A stretch of 64,000 nucleotides of DNA from Nitrospira sp. (GCA_015709715.1 CP054184.1:2403001-2467000); one strand, 5' to 3'; counted from the first letter of the stretch, positions 47,696-56,395 are shown. Notes: generated from the letters alone by a model not told the origin. A program made the numbers and translations.

Positions 47696-47772
47696 GTGGG
47701 TGTAGCTCAGGTGGTTAGAGCGCCGGATTGTGGATCCGGAGGTCGCGGGTTCGAAGCCCGTCACTCACCCCA
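47696..47772 (+). tRNA. tRNA-His (GTG anticodon)
   Basis: The acceptor stem is GTGGGTG/CACTCAC, with the D arm GCTC..GAGC, anticodon stem CCGGA/TCCGG around TTGTGGA (anticodon GTG), and the T arm ending in CCCGT. CCA is encoded. A G at 47695 supplies the G-1 typical of tRNA-His, opposite C73. The 3' part from 47750 is duplicated at 60921, marking it as an integration site. The tRNA remains intact after insertion. Confidence 0.95.
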
Positions 47773-48989
47773 ACCCTTCTCTCCGTAAATACTGGATACT
47801 CCACACGATCTGACGACGCGGGCATGATCACCGGTGGCGGTGGTTGCGCCGGGGTTGCGGATTGGGCCCTGGCAAACCATGCCGCGGCTGGCGTATCGAG
47901 GCGGTCCACCGCTTGTTTGTTCCCTCCCGGAATCAGGTGTCCGTACAGATCGACGGTCACCTGAATCGAAGAATGCCCCATCTGCTCTTTCACGTAGACC
48001 GGGCTTTCGCCTTGCTGCAACAGCAGTGAGGCGAATGTATGCCGGAGGTCGTGGAATCGCACCTTCCTGAGCTTCGCCTTCGTGAGCAGGCCATAAAACA
48101 CCCGATCGCGCAGGTTGTGGGGATGCAGGAGCCCGCCGGTCTCACTGCAGAAGACCCATGGTGGGGTATCGGTCCATTGGTTTGCTGCAGCTTCAATTTG
48201 GCGCTCTGTGCGGAGATCTTGCAGCGTCTGGGCCAACTCCCTGGACATGTCCACGCGTCGGCTCTCGCCGCTCTTTGGCGTGGTGAGCTTGAAGTGGGTA
48301 TAGTTGCGCCGGACTTCGATGAAGCGTCCGTGCCAATCGATGTCATCCCACTGGAGTGCGAGTAGCTCGCCCATGCGGAGCCCAGTCCGAACGGCACAAA
48401 GAAACAAGGGGTAGTATCGGGGCAGCTTGGTCTTGGCGGTCTCGATCAGCAGGGCCACTTCCTCACGCGTCAGAGGGGAAATCTTGTGGCGTTTGGTGAT
48501 CTTCGGAAGGAACTTCCCCGGCTTCAGCGCAGGGTTGACCTTCACCAGGTTGTCTTCGAGCGCGTGGCTCAGAAGGCTGCTGAGGCAGCGGACGATGTTT
48601 TGCACGGTCTTGGGAGATTGGCCCTTCCGTAGGCCAGTCAGGGCCAAGGCTTTGACCTTCTCGCGGGTAATGTCCTGCAAATCGAGGTGTTTCAACGTCG
48701 GTAAGATGTCTCGATCCAGCAGCTTCTTGTAGTCGTCAAAGGTCGTGTGTTTCCGCGTGTGCTGAATCCTCTCCAAGAACACTTCGGCATAGCGTTCGAG
48801 GGTCATACCGGACTTCTGGCTTTGAAGGGCTGGTTGGCCCAGGGCAAGGCGTGCCTGGATCTGCTGCGCGGCCTGCTTGGCCGCCTTCTTGGCCGGCTCA
48901 CCGACGCCGATCCGCTTGGCCTTTCGCATGCCCTGGTGGTCGATGAAGATCCACCAGGCGCCCTTCCATTGCCGAATCTTTACGCCCAT
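47715..48989 (-). CDS. int: Tyrosine recombinase (integrase) of the element
   Basis: A 424-aa phage-type integrase. An N-terminal arm-binding domain (Arm-DNA-bind, about 1-60) precedes a core-binding domain (about 60-165) and a catalytic domain with Arg in RTGLRMGELLALQWDDIDW, HDLRHTFASLLLQQG (His/Arg) and the nucleophile Tyr in VTVDLYGHLIPGG. It points toward the tRNA, and its last 18 or so codons read the antisense strand of tRNA-His (GVSDGLRTRDLRIHNPAL). The stop at 47715 lies in host DNA outside the core. In the excised circle the frame would instead continue past the core into the right end (see findings). Confidence 0.95.
   Translation of the reverse strand: MGVKIRQWKGAWWIFIDHQGMRKAKRIGVGEPAKKAAKQAAQQIQARLALGQPALQSQKSGMTLERYAEVFLERIQHTRKHTTFDDYKKLLDRDILPTLKHLDLQDITREKVKALALTGLRKGQSPKTVQNIVRCLSSLLSHALEDNLVKVNPALKPGKFLPKITKRHKISPLTREEVALLIETAKTKLPRYYPLFLCAVRTGLRMGELLALQWDDIDWHGRFIEVRRNYTHFKLTTPKSGESRRVDMSRELAQTLQDLRTERQIEAAANQWTDTPPWVFCSETGGLLHPHNLRDRVFYGLLTKAKLRKVRFHDLRHTFASLLLQQGESPVYVKEQMGHSSIQVTVDLYGHLIPGGNKQAVDRLDTPAAAWFARAQSATPAQPPPPVIMPASSDRVEYPVFTERRVGVSDGLRTRDLRIHNPAL
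47750..47786. repeat. attL, left copy of the attachment repeat
   Basis: It starts TTCGAAGCCCGTCACTCACC and continues CCAACCCTTCTC. It is identical to 60921-60952 for 32 bp, then one mismatch (47782) and CCGT again. It covers the tRNA-His 3' end including CCA. Confidence 0.93.
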
Positions 48990-49088
48990 GGGGTTGACCT
49001 CGTATGTGAAGGTGCGACATCACACCATCGCGCTGGGATTCGGCTATTGTGACTCCTCAGGTCCATTCGACCATGCTCCGCTGCCATC

Positions 49089-49427
49089 CTACCAAGACAG
49101 CTGTTTGCTGAACAAACCGTCCAGGACATCATCAACGAGTGTGCCTAACTCCGTCGAGGGCCGAACTGTTCGGAACTGATTGATCCAGACATCGAAGTCC
49201 TCTCGACGGATGAGAATCTTGCCTCCGATACGATGATGGGGCAGAGGGGCCAGAGGATCGGTCAGGCGGTCCCGCAACCAGCGAACCGAGCACGAACTGT
49301 AACCGGCCAAGGCCTTCAAGTCGAGGTATCCCGGAAGTTGCAGGGCTGACGAGGCAGCCAGCGTTAAGCATCCTCGTTCCTCCAATGACACATCTGGTTG
49401 TAAGGCATTCGGTTGATGCTGTCTCAT
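49089..49427 (-). CDS. Excisionase-like helix-turn-helix protein
   Basis: A 112-aa protein whose central part DLKALAGYSSCSVRWLRDRL followed by PLPHHRIGGKILIRREDFDVWI matches the winged HTH of excisionases and AlpA-like regulators (HTH_17), where the strand pair after 'RIGGKILI' forms the wing. It probably controls excision or the switch between integration and replication. It starts 2 bp after the dnaB stop on the same strand and lies next to the integrase gene. Confidence 0.75.
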   Translation of the reverse strand: MRQHQPNALQPDVSLEERGCLTLAASSALQLPGYLDLKALAGYSSCSVRWLRDRLTDPLAPLPHHRIGGKILIRREDFDVWINQFRTVRPSTELGTLVDDVLDGLFSKQLSW

Positions 49428-49429
49428 TC

Positions 49430-50758
49430 TCAGTCCGCCGGCAGATCCTCAAACTTGGCATATTGCTCACGGAACAAAAGCCTTCGGTCTCCAATAGGCC
49501 CGTTCCGCTGCTTTCGAATAAGGATCTCTGCCACTCCCTTTTCCGACGTAGCGCGGTTGTAGACTTCTTCTCGATAGATGAACACGACGACATCGGCATC
49601 CTGCTCAATGGCGCCGGAGTCTCGAAGGTCAGAGAGCATGGGGCGTGGATCATCGCGGCTATCGCATGCTCGAGAAAGTTGGGAGAGCGCGATGACTGGG
49701 ATGTCCAGCTCCTTGGCCAACAACTTGAGCGCCCGTGAGGCATCCGCAATGCCTTGCTGTCGCGTTTCTGCCGTGGAAACTTGGAGCAATTGAAGATAGT
49801 CCACCACGAGCAAGTCCAGCCCTGTTGAGGCATGAAGGTTTCTGGCTTTCGCGGCGACTTGTTCCACGGTGAGCTGTGTGGAGTCATCAATCCACATCGG
49901 CAGGACTTCCAGCTCATTGGAGACAGTAGCGAGGGCGTTCCATCCGCGTGGAGTCAGTCGTCCGCTTCGTAAGGCGTGGAGATCGATTGCGGCTCCCATT
50001 CCGTGGAGTCGAAGCCCGATCTGACGACGCGACATTTCCAGTGACAAAATGCCAACCCGAGCACCGTTCTTGGCTGCCGCAAGCGCAGAGCTCAGGGCAA
50101 GGGAGGTTTTTCCCATGCTGGGGCGGGCAGCGAGAATGATGAGGTCCGATCGCTGCCAGCCCCCCAATAACTCATCCATTGATGCAAAGCCAGTGGGTAT
50201 CCCGACCAACGCGCCCACGTCTTTGCGCTTCGCCATCTGGTCTACAAAGTCCACAGTCTCGCGGACAATGTAATCGAGCGTCATCCAGCTTCGCTCCTCG
50301 CGGCCGGAAGCTAGTGCAAAGAGTTTCTGTTGTGTTTCCCGGAGGAGGTTCTCGGCGGGTTCGTTCCGGTAGGCGCCCTCACTGACTTGGGCTGCGAATC
50401 CAATGAGGACTCGCCTGATGGCATGATCTCGGACGATGCGAGCATGCGACGCGATATTCGCGGAAGATCCTACAGCTGACAACAACTCCGCCAGTCCGGC
50501 ACGTCCTCCCACCGCGCTAAGCTGCCCCGATTGCTCTAGCGCATTGCCCACCGTGAGAAGGTCAATCACGTCGCCTGCCGCAGCTAGTGATGCCATGGCG
50601 GCGAATATCCGCCGATGACGACCATCATACCAATCGTTCAGGCCCAACAATTCCTGAGCTTTGACCAGTGCTGCTGGATTGAGCAAGATCGCACCTAGGA
50701 TGGCACGCTCGGCATCGGCATCATGTGGCTGGATGCGTGGGGTATCACAGGTCAGCAT
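49430..50758 (-). CDS. Replicative DNA helicase, DnaB family (element-encoded)
   Basis: A 442-aa DnaB-type helicase. The N-terminal domain reads ERAILGAILLNPAALVKAQELL, RRIFAAMASLAAAGDVIDLL and VGSSANIASHARIVRDHAIRR. The RecA-like domain has Walker A AARPSMGKTSLAL near residue 210, GILSLEMSRRQIGLRL, Walker B LDLLVVDYLQLLQ and VIALSQLSR followed by SDLRDSGAIEQDADVV. It unwinds DNA at the fork as a hexamer. Its start overlaps the upstream gene's stop (50752-50758), coupling it to the initiator-like protein. The element would thus supply its own helicase, so replication is probably independent. Confidence 0.95.
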   Translation of the reverse strand: MLTCDTPRIQPHDADAERAILGAILLNPAALVKAQELLGLNDWYDGRHRRIFAAMASLAAAGDVIDLLTVGNALEQSGQLSAVGGRAGLAELLSAVGSSANIASHARIVRDHAIRRVLIGFAAQVSEGAYRNEPAENLLRETQQKLFALASGREERSWMTLDYIVRETVDFVDQMAKRKDVGALVGIPTGFASMDELLGGWQRSDLIILAARPSMGKTSLALSSALAAAKNGARVGILSLEMSRRQIGLRLHGMGAAIDLHALRSGRLTPRGWNALATVSNELEVLPMWIDDSTQLTVEQVAAKARNLHASTGLDLLVVDYLQLLQVSTAETRQQGIADASRALKLLAKELDIPVIALSQLSRACDSRDDPRPMLSDLRDSGAIEQDADVVVFIYREEVYNRATSEKGVAEILIRKQRNGPIGDRRLLFREQYAKFEDLPAD

Positions 50759-51711
50759 GTAATGGCTCCAGAATTGAGAGTCTGTACAAAGTGCTTAATG
50801 CATCGAGGTTCATCCGAGTTACAGTTAGGGGCGGGTGGAGCGCCGCACTGACTCAATAAGAGGTCTCCAGGTTTATGGATCCGTTTCGTGCAGGTGCGGG
50901 GAAGCGACGATTTTGTCATTGTCACTTTGTGCTCTGGTTCGATCCATTCGCGCCACGGTTCATCTTTGTTGCCGTTGCGCAGCCATCGGTGAGGGTCCTT
51001 GATGCCGATGCCCTCTGATACCGTCTTGCTGGTTGCATAGTGTTGGACGGCAATGAGTACTTGGCCATATTGGTCCGGTGGGATGCGTTGCCATTTCCTC
51101 AAGGCCTCGGACCTTCCTACACGCTTCCCATTCCGCATCGGGTAGCGGTTCCAGAATTCTTCAAAGCCCTCATCGACCGCCGGAGGTATATCTTGTTCCG
51201 GCTCCTGCTCCTGCTCCTGCTCCTGGATGGGACATGGCTCTGACTTGGCATGTTCGATGCCATCTCCGAAGGCTTGCCAGATGCCATCGCCCATGGCTTC
51301 CTTGAACTTATGGGACCTTGTTTCGAGATAGGATCGGCACCGCTGAATCAGGCGGAGTTTCTCCTGGCATTCAGGAAGTAAGTCTAAGGCAGCGACCCAT
51401 GCCTTCGTGACCGAGTTGGGGCCTTCAGGCTCGTTGTACCGAAGAAAGTTTGGAATCCCGACCCACGAAGCCTCCCTACAGGCCTCTACGAGGCCCAGCG
51501 TGGCAGCCTCATGGACAGCTGACGCGAAGCGCTTTGCCGTCCAGCCCAGCTCGGCCGCCAATCCTGGCAATGTGCCGCGCATGGCCCCGAGAGCTGTCAT
51601 GTGTGGGTGAGTGAGCAGGAAAACAAATGCAAACTTCCCGTCATCAGTGAGCGCACGAAACTTCTCATCGTTCCAGATACGCGGGTCGATCTTTCTGTAT
51701 CGGACAGCCAT
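50752..51711 (-). CDS. Replication-initiation-like protein of the element
   Basis: A 319-aa protein. The N-terminal half (RYRKIDPRIWNDEKFRALTD, LGAMRGTLPGLAAELGWTAKRF, LVEACREASWVGIPNFLRYN) has the winged-helix arrangement of phage replication proteins and DnaD-like replisome organisers. A short run of alternating Glu/Gln (QEQEQEQEPEQD, near residues 165-175) is a linker. The middle part (FEEFWNRYPMRNGKRVGRSEALRKW) recalls other phage replication proteins. The C-terminus is Cys-rich (CGAPPAPNCNSDEPRC) and may bind zinc. Located directly upstream of dnaB, it likely recruits the helicase. GGAAGG precedes the start. Confidence 0.75.
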   Translation of the reverse strand: MAVRYRKIDPRIWNDEKFRALTDDGKFAFVFLLTHPHMTALGAMRGTLPGLAAELGWTAKRFASAVHEAATLGLVEACREASWVGIPNFLRYNEPEGPNSVTKAWVAALDLLPECQEKLRLIQRCRSYLETRSHKFKEAMGDGIWQAFGDGIEHAKSEPCPIQEQEQEQEPEQDIPPAVDEGFEEFWNRYPMRNGKRVGRSEALRKWQRIPPDQYGQVLIAVQHYATSKTVSEGIGIKDPHRWLRNGNKDEPWREWIEPEHKVTMTKSSLPRTCTKRIHKPGDLLLSQCGAPPAPNCNSDEPRCIKHFVQTLNSGAITC

Positions 51712-51714
51712 GAC

Positions 51715-51900
51715 TTACCGCCTTCCTCGGCCCATGGACCGGAGGCGCGTCGCTGCATATTTTCGAAACGCATGAGCTTGAAGTGGGGGAAGATGGCTAG
51801 CGATCACTTTTACCCAAAAGGCCGTTCGCGCCACAGTTTCTGAGCTAGGTAGGTGGGTTCGCCGTTGACCTTGTGCTCTAACAGTGCTATCTCTTTTCAT
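51715..51900 (-). CDS. Small basic protein, function unknown
   Basis: A 61-aa ORF with AAAGGA 8 bp before ATG 51900 and a stop 3 bp upstream of the replication-initiator start. It is rich in Arg (FRKYAATRLRSMGRGRR at the end) and lacks a recognisable fold. Its spacing makes it part of the replication operon. It is short, so coding status rests on ribosome-binding site and context. Confidence 0.55.
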   Translation of the reverse strand: MKRDSTVRAQGQRRTHLPSSETVARTAFWVKVIASHLPPLQAHAFRKYAATRLRSMGRGRR

Positions 51901-51960
51901 AAGCTGGTTCCTTTCTCTATGCCGCGATTCGAGTTCGTACCTCGAGTCGCGGCGCGTATT

Positions 51961-52164
51961 TTAGTTGCCCGCTGATTCCTCTCCTGGATGCCCTCGCCGT
52001 TCCATCGCTAACCTCTCGACATCAAGTGCACGGAAGATTCGACGACCTCCTGGTGTCCGCATGGCGGACAGGCGCCCTCTCCGTTCTAGCGAGCGAACGT
52101 TGTCTGGTGTACAGCCAAGAACCTTGGCTGCGTCACAAGTGGCTAAGAACTGGTCATGATGCAT
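51961..52164 (-). CDS. MerR-type helix-turn-helix regulator (AlpA/excisionase-like)
   Basis: A 67-aa protein: FLATCDAAKVLGCTPDNVRS then ERRGRLSAMRTPGGRRIFRA. This is the winged HTH of the MerR family: helix-turn-helix followed by the 'T-x-x-G-x-R-x-F/Y' wing. It is too short for a full MerR regulator, so it resembles excisionase/phage regulators. ATG 52164 has GGAGG 7 bp upstream. The longer frame at 52194 lacks it. Its position upstream of the replication genes suggests it controls them. Confidence 0.8.
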   Translation of the reverse strand: MHHDQFLATCDAAKVLGCTPDNVRSLERRGRLSAMRTPGGRRIFRALDVERLAMERRGHPGEESAGN

Positions 52165-52307
52165 TGCACACCTCCATTGCGAATCCTTGTCCATGGATCA
52201 CGGATAATGTTTATCTCAAGAATCCTGGGAGGCCGCGACCACATTTCGAGCCTCGAAGTGTGGTCATGGATTTGTGTGAGGATAAAAGGGCTTGTTCGCG
52301 ATGGGGG

Positions 52308-53060
52308 TCAGCGATGAAGGAGCCGCTTCAGGAGAGATTCGCTGGAGATCGGATGCAGGTATTCCAGCACTAGGGCATTCAGCTTGCTAATGGATGTCTC
52401 TTCGCCGACTTTCCTCAGGATCTTATTCAGATCTTGAGCAGTCAGATCGGGCTGCCGATGCCAGCAGGACACACGCTGGGCCTCGGCAATCATCGCCGAC
52501 AAATGCTCCCGGCACCAGGTTGGTCGCTGGGCTCGCCGGATAGAGGTTCCTGTGGGGTAGCTATGTGCTCGTCCAAAGGCGCGAAGCAATTCATCTTGCC
52601 GACGAAGAGTCCTGATGTGGCAGGTTTGCTTGCCGACAGTTCGACGGTAGATGTCGAAATCATGCCGCAGATTGGTGGGCTGGCCCGCTGTCGGTCCCAA
52701 CAGCCATTCAAGTTTGGCTGCCGTGGCGGCATCAGATGGCAGCCCCTCGGTAGACGTTGTCAAATCGAGTAGGTCTAGTTGCGCATGCATAGCTGCATAA
52801 CGACGCAATGCTTCAGCTGTTGTCTGGTTATAGAGGCCGAGCAGATTAACCGCCAAGTCAAAGAGCGCCCGCGCTGTCGATGGCTTGAAAAGAAACTCAT
52901 GAGGCGGCGCGACCAAGATGGTGCCTACAAGATCGGAGAGTGCAGCGGTGCGTGCCTTAAAAGCAGAAGTGTTCTCCGTCAGAGGTGAAGATGGGGAAGG
53001 AGAAGTACTTTTAGCTCTCGCGGTTGAGACCGGGGAAGTGGGGGGCCGGTGTCGAGGCAC
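52308..53060 (-). CDS. Hypothetical element protein
   Basis: A 250-aa protein with a Ser/Thr/Pro-rich first 45 residues, then a helical region (AFKARTAALSDLVGTILVAP, RALFDLAVNLLGLYNQTTAE, LRRQDELLRAFGRAHSY, LHPISSESLLKRLL). It includes three cysteines but no domain I recognise. GTG 53060 was chosen because AGGAGG lies 5 bp upstream. An ATG at 53117 would add 19 residues. On the minus strand between the MerR-type protein and the next hypothetical gene. Confidence 0.65.
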   Translation of the reverse strand: MPRHRPPTSPVSTARAKSTSPSPSSPLTENTSAFKARTAALSDLVGTILVAPPHEFLFKPSTARALFDLAVNLLGLYNQTTAEALRRYAAMHAQLDLLDLTTSTEGLPSDAATAAKLEWLLGPTAGQPTNLRHDFDIYRRTVGKQTCHIRTLRRQDELLRAFGRAHSYPTGTSIRRAQRPTWCREHLSAMIAEAQRVSCWHRQPDLTAQDLNKILRKVGEETSISKLNALVLEYLHPISSESLLKRLLHR

Positions 53061-53163
53061 GTTTTCCTCCTGGCTAGATGCCTGGTTGAGGAAGGGAGGC
53101 ACGGGCGCCAGGAACACCCGCCGATCGGTTCATGAGGCCGACCGTTGCCGCCCTTGTACCTGC

Positions 53164-53523
53164 TTAGCTCTCGTGTGTCGATGTCACGGGAACGAGGTGC
53201 AATCCTGCGTTGCCGTTCCCATCAGCTCCTTGCCGAAGGGCTGCAGTTGGGGTGAGGCACTCAATTAATTTGCGCAATCCATTCGCCAAATCCTCGGTCC
53301 CATCGAGTTTTTCGTCCAGCATTTGTAAGAGGCCGCTCAAATTCACCGGATCGATTTTCCTGCCACCTTTGCAGAGGGCGAGGAGGATCCTCACCGTGCC
53401 GTGAATAGACTGCAGGTCGTCACAGAGCGTACAGACATCCCCCATTTCTCCGTCCAATTGACCATCAGTCAGGCCGATCTGAACTTGATAGGATTTTGCC
53501 TGCTGAGAGGTACCCATGACCAT
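53164..53523 (-). CDS. Hypothetical element protein
   Basis: A 119-aa acidic protein with a compact helical pattern (NLSGLLQMLDEKLDGTEDLA, GLRKLIECLTPTAALR) and two CxxC-like cysteines (VCTLCDDL) that do not form a full zinc motif. GGGTGG precedes ATG 53523 (ATG 53517 is an alternative). The gene sits between a ribbon-helix-helix protein and another hypothetical gene, all on the minus strand. Confidence 0.55.
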   Translation of the reverse strand: MVMGTSQQAKSYQVQIGLTDGQLDGEMGDVCTLCDDLQSIHGTVRILLALCKGGRKIDPVNLSGLLQMLDEKLDGTEDLANGLRKLIECLTPTAALRQGADGNGNAGLHLVPVTSTHES

Positions 53524-53580
53524 TGATCACCACCCTTTCTGGTTCTGTATGGAGTTAAGGTCTATACGTGCTCAGTCTTA

Positions 53581-53811
53581 CTATTCCTTCTCCTTGCCGG
53601 CGAGTGTTTTAGAGGCAAACAGGTGCAGCCGTATAAGGTAATCCGTCAATGTCAGGCTGCAGGCCTTCGCCACGCGATGCATGTCATCCCGCTCTTGCCG
53701 TGTGACGCGAAACGTGATGGGTGTGTCTTTTACGAGGACATCGCGGAGACGATCGGGGGACACATCTCTCAGCGCTGCGGCGAGTCGGTCAAATCGCTTG
53801 GATTGCTTCAT
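53581..53811 (-). CDS. Small DNA-binding protein, ribbon-helix-helix-like
   Basis: A 76-aa protein: ITFRVTRQERDDMHRVAKAC then SLTLTDYLIRLHLFASK. A beta-strand (ITFRVT) followed by two helices is the ribbon-helix-helix pattern of CopG/Arc-type and relaxosome accessory proteins. Its ATG overlaps the stop of the serine recombinase (TAATG), so the two are translationally coupled. It may repress or assist the recombinase. Confidence 0.65.
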   Translation of the reverse strand: MKQSKRFDRLAAALRDVSPDRLRDVLVKDTPITFRVTRQERDDMHRVAKACSLTLTDYLIRLHLFASKTLAGKEKE

Positions 53812-54488
53812 TACACTACCTTTCTGAGGATTCCTCGGATAGATTCCGGGCTCCAGGCCGTCCGTGTTTTAGTGGGTATGCCTCTTTCGGTCAAAGCTGC
53901 TGCGATTTCGCGCAGGCTGCAGTCTTGCGTTCTCAGTTCCTGCATTAGGCGAATCGCCTCCTGTTCTTTAGCGTGGGGGATCAGGTCCACCCCATTCACT
54001 GCCAGGCTGTATCCGAATGGAATGCGGCCGCTGATGCGTTTACCCTGGTGGCGGAGATGTGCCAGCGCAGTCCTGGTCCGCTCAGCCACTTGGTCGCGCT
54101 CGAATTCAGCCAACACGGCAAGCATCCGGAAGACCATTTTCCCTGCAGCCGACGTCGAATCAATCCGCTCGCTGAGGCTAACCAGGTCGGCGCCGCTCTT
54201 GGACAGGCGCTCGCTGATGGCAATCGCATCAGTCGTGGATCTCGCCAGTCTGGAAAGCGAATAAACAACAAGGATGGCCTTCAGCTTGCACGCTTCAGCC
54301 AGAGCGGCTTGCAGAGCGGGGCGATTATCGGCCCGCCCGCCAGAGAGTCCCGCGTCAACGTGTACAGTGGCGAGTTCGCATCCGTTCGCGAGACTCCAGG
54401 CTTCTATCCGGGCTTGTTGCGCATCGAGGGAGGCACCGTCTTTGGCCTGCCCTTCGCTGCTAACCCTACAGTAACCGACGGCTTTCAT
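53811..54488 (-). CDS. Serine recombinase (resolvase/invertase family)
   Basis: A 225-aa site-specific recombinase. YCRVSSEGQ near residue 6 contains the catalytic Ser. VYSLSRLARSTTDA supplies the conserved Arg residues. SAAGKMVFRMLAVLAEFERD, QVAERTRTAL and the downstream helix are the dimer/arm region. A Recombinase-like C-terminal part follows (GRIPFGYSL, LREIAAALTERGIPTKTRTAW). The catalytic domain is full length, but the C-terminus is short for large serine recombinases. It may resolve multimers or invert a segment. A good promoter stands upstream. Confidence 0.9.
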   Translation of the reverse strand: MKAVGYCRVSSEGQAKDGASLDAQQARIEAWSLANGCELATVHVDAGLSGGRADNRPALQAALAEACKLKAILVVYSLSRLARSTTDAIAISERLSKSGADLVSLSERIDSTSAAGKMVFRMLAVLAEFERDQVAERTRTALAHLRHQGKRISGRIPFGYSLAVNGVDLIPHAKEQEAIRLMQELRTQDCSLREIAAALTERGIPTKTRTAWSPESIRGILRKVV

Positions 54489-54512
54489 GTGTCACCCCGC
54501 TCCAATGTACAT

Positions 54513-54541
54513 ATTGTATGCAGTATTCTGGCAGAAATCAA
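54513..54541 (-). promoter_or_regulatory. Promoter of the serine recombinase gene
   Basis: Reading the minus strand, -35 TTGATT (54541-54536) and -10 TACAAT (54518-54513) are separated by 17 bp, close to the sigma-70 consensus. CATATTGTATG overlaps the -10 box and is a small inverted repeat (CATA/TATG), a possible operator. Confidence 0.6.
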
Positions 54542-54684
54542 GCCCCCCGCGGCGGATAAACGGAAATCGTCTTTGTCAATGACCGTGCGGTTACTGACAG
54601 GACGTTGCTTGACTGAGGAAGGTTTGCCGGTGAAGAATTGCTGGCCTGTGTCCCCGCACGGATCATCAATCCACAGCTGGAGGT

Positions 54685-56040
54685 ATGATGAGCCAACTTC
54701 TATTCACATTGCTGATCCTATTCGTCATGCCCACATATGCAGTGTCGGGCGATTTTGATGATGGTCTGGTGGCGTATGATAGGCAGGACTATACGACGGC
54801 ATTCGCGAAGTTTAAAAACGCCGCCATAGGATCAATACCTCCGTACGACGAATGGCTTGCAACAGCCCGCTCGGCCAATCCTGGCGTGTCGGACGAAAAG
54901 TTGGGTTGGTCCCATTTGGTGGAAGACCTTGAACATGAGGGGAACCGTGCGAACGCAGGGTTCTATCTCGGCCTATTCTACGAAAAGGGACTAGGTGTTC
55001 CACAGGATAAACAGAAAGCCGTGCGGTGGTACCGGTTTGCTATAGACTCCGACCACGAAATGGCTCTCTTCAATCTTGCAGTCTTATATGCGAACGGACA
55101 AGGAGCTCCACAAAACTATCAGGAAGCCCTCAGGTGGTACACGAAAGCGGCGGAGGCTGACCATGCGGGTGCGCAGTATGTTCTCGCCGTCCTATACTAC
55201 CGCGGGAAAGACAGACCCCAGGATTATGTCCTTGCCTACATGTGGGCTAATCTTGCTGCCTCGCACGGGGATGGCGATGCCATAAATGAGCGTCGCGACA
55301 TCGCGAAAGTTATGACTCCTAGTCAGGTCGCCGTAGCTCAAGGGTTGGTTCGCGAGTGGAAGCCGAAAGTTGGCTCGATCCCTGATCTCCTGCAGGGCAG
55401 CGGTGGGGGCGAGCTGGCGGCGAGCGGCACTGGGTTTGTCGTCAGCCGCCAAGGATACGTCCTGACCAACTATCACGTAATCAAAAAATGCGGGACTGTT
55501 CGCGCCACAGCAGAAACTGGCAAGAAACAGGTCACGATTGCCGGGATTGATGCGGAGAATGACCTAGCGCTCCTCCAACTTCCTCATTCCGTTCAGAGTG
55601 CGGCTCGCTTTCGCGAAGGACGCACGATCCGGCCAGGAGATGACGTAGTTGTAGTCGGCTTTCCCTTGCCCGGCTTGCTGGCGACTGAAGCACAGGTGAC
55701 TATCGGCACGGTGAGTGCACTGGCAGGCATCGGCAACAATACGCGCTTTCTTCAGATCACTGCCCCCGTTCAACCCGGCAACAGCGGTGGGCCACTCTTG
55801 GACCAGGGCGGCAACATTGTGGGTGTTGTGGTCAGTAAGCTGAATGCCGTAACTATCGCCAAAACGACCGGAGATATTCCGCAAAACGTCAACTTCGCCA
55901 TCAATGGTTCCGTCGCGAAGGCGTTCCTTGACTCTCAGAGCGTGGCGTATGAAACAAGTGTCTCCTCCCGAGCCGTGGAGGCTGCCGAGATCGGAGCTGC
56001 AGCGAGGAAATTTACACTCCTGCTGGAATGCTACCGATAG
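54685..56040 (+). CDS. Exported Sel1-repeat/trypsin-like serine protease
   Basis: A 451-aa protein with a signal peptide (LLFTLLILFVMPTYAVSG). Residues about 90-205 carry three Sel1/TPR-like repeats (AGFYLGLFYEKGLGVPQDKQ, ALFNLAVLYANGQGAPQNYQ, AQYVLAVLYYRGKDRPQDY). Residues 245-425 are a trypsin/HtrA-type protease with His264 in LTNYHVI, Asp293 in AENDLALLQL, Ser367 in QPGNSGGPLL. The triad is complete, but no PDZ domain follows. It should act in the periplasm. Two ATGs in tandem (54685, 54688) follow GGAGG. It starts the plus-strand cargo set. Confidence 0.9.
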   Translation: MMSQLLFTLLILFVMPTYAVSGDFDDGLVAYDRQDYTTAFAKFKNAAIGSIPPYDEWLATARSANPGVSDEKLGWSHLVEDLEHEGNRANAGFYLGLFYEKGLGVPQDKQKAVRWYRFAIDSDHEMALFNLAVLYANGQGAPQNYQEALRWYTKAAEADHAGAQYVLAVLYYRGKDRPQDYVLAYMWANLAASHGDGDAINERRDIAKVMTPSQVAVAQGLVREWKPKVGSIPDLLQGSGGGELAASGTGFVVSRQGYVLTNYHVIKKCGTVRATAETGKKQVTIAGIDAENDLALLQLPHSVQSAARFREGRTIRPGDDVVVVGFPLPGLLATEAQVTIGTVSALAGIGNNTRFLQITAPVQPGNSGGPLLDQGGNIVGVVVSKLNAVTIAKTTGDIPQNVNFAINGSVAKAFLDSQSVAYETSVSSRAVEAAEIGAAARKFTLLLECYR

Positions 56041-56395
56041 ACGCGACGAAGCCGTGGTCAGCAAGCAGTCGCTGTGAGATGATCAATCACCCTATGAGCA
56101 ACGACCAGGCGAACCCGAACAGCGCAACCTCGACGCCGCCAGAGGCGCCCTTGGGGACCTTAGCGGACTGTCCCACGTTCAAGATTCCGGAGGAATACTG
56201 GGGCGGCCTGGACCTGCGCCCAAGGCCCAACGTTCGGGAGGCGAGCGCCTTGCCGGGCTCGAACGTGCCGGAATCCGCACCCAGCCGTCGCGATCTCCAA
56301 AGACCTAGCCATCAAGTTACTGTCATCCTGAGGAGCTACCAAGTTGACGCCCTGCCCAGACGAGAACTAAGCTGGGCTCATCCAGGAGATGCCAT
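56041..56395. other. Intergenic stretch without a supported gene
   Basis: An open frame crosses this region, but it begins inside the protease gene and lacks a ribosome-binding site. From ATG 56094 it reads MSNDQANPNSATSTPPEAPL, low-complexity and Pro-rich. I see no domain. AGGAGA near 56382 belongs to the next gene. Confidence 0.4.
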
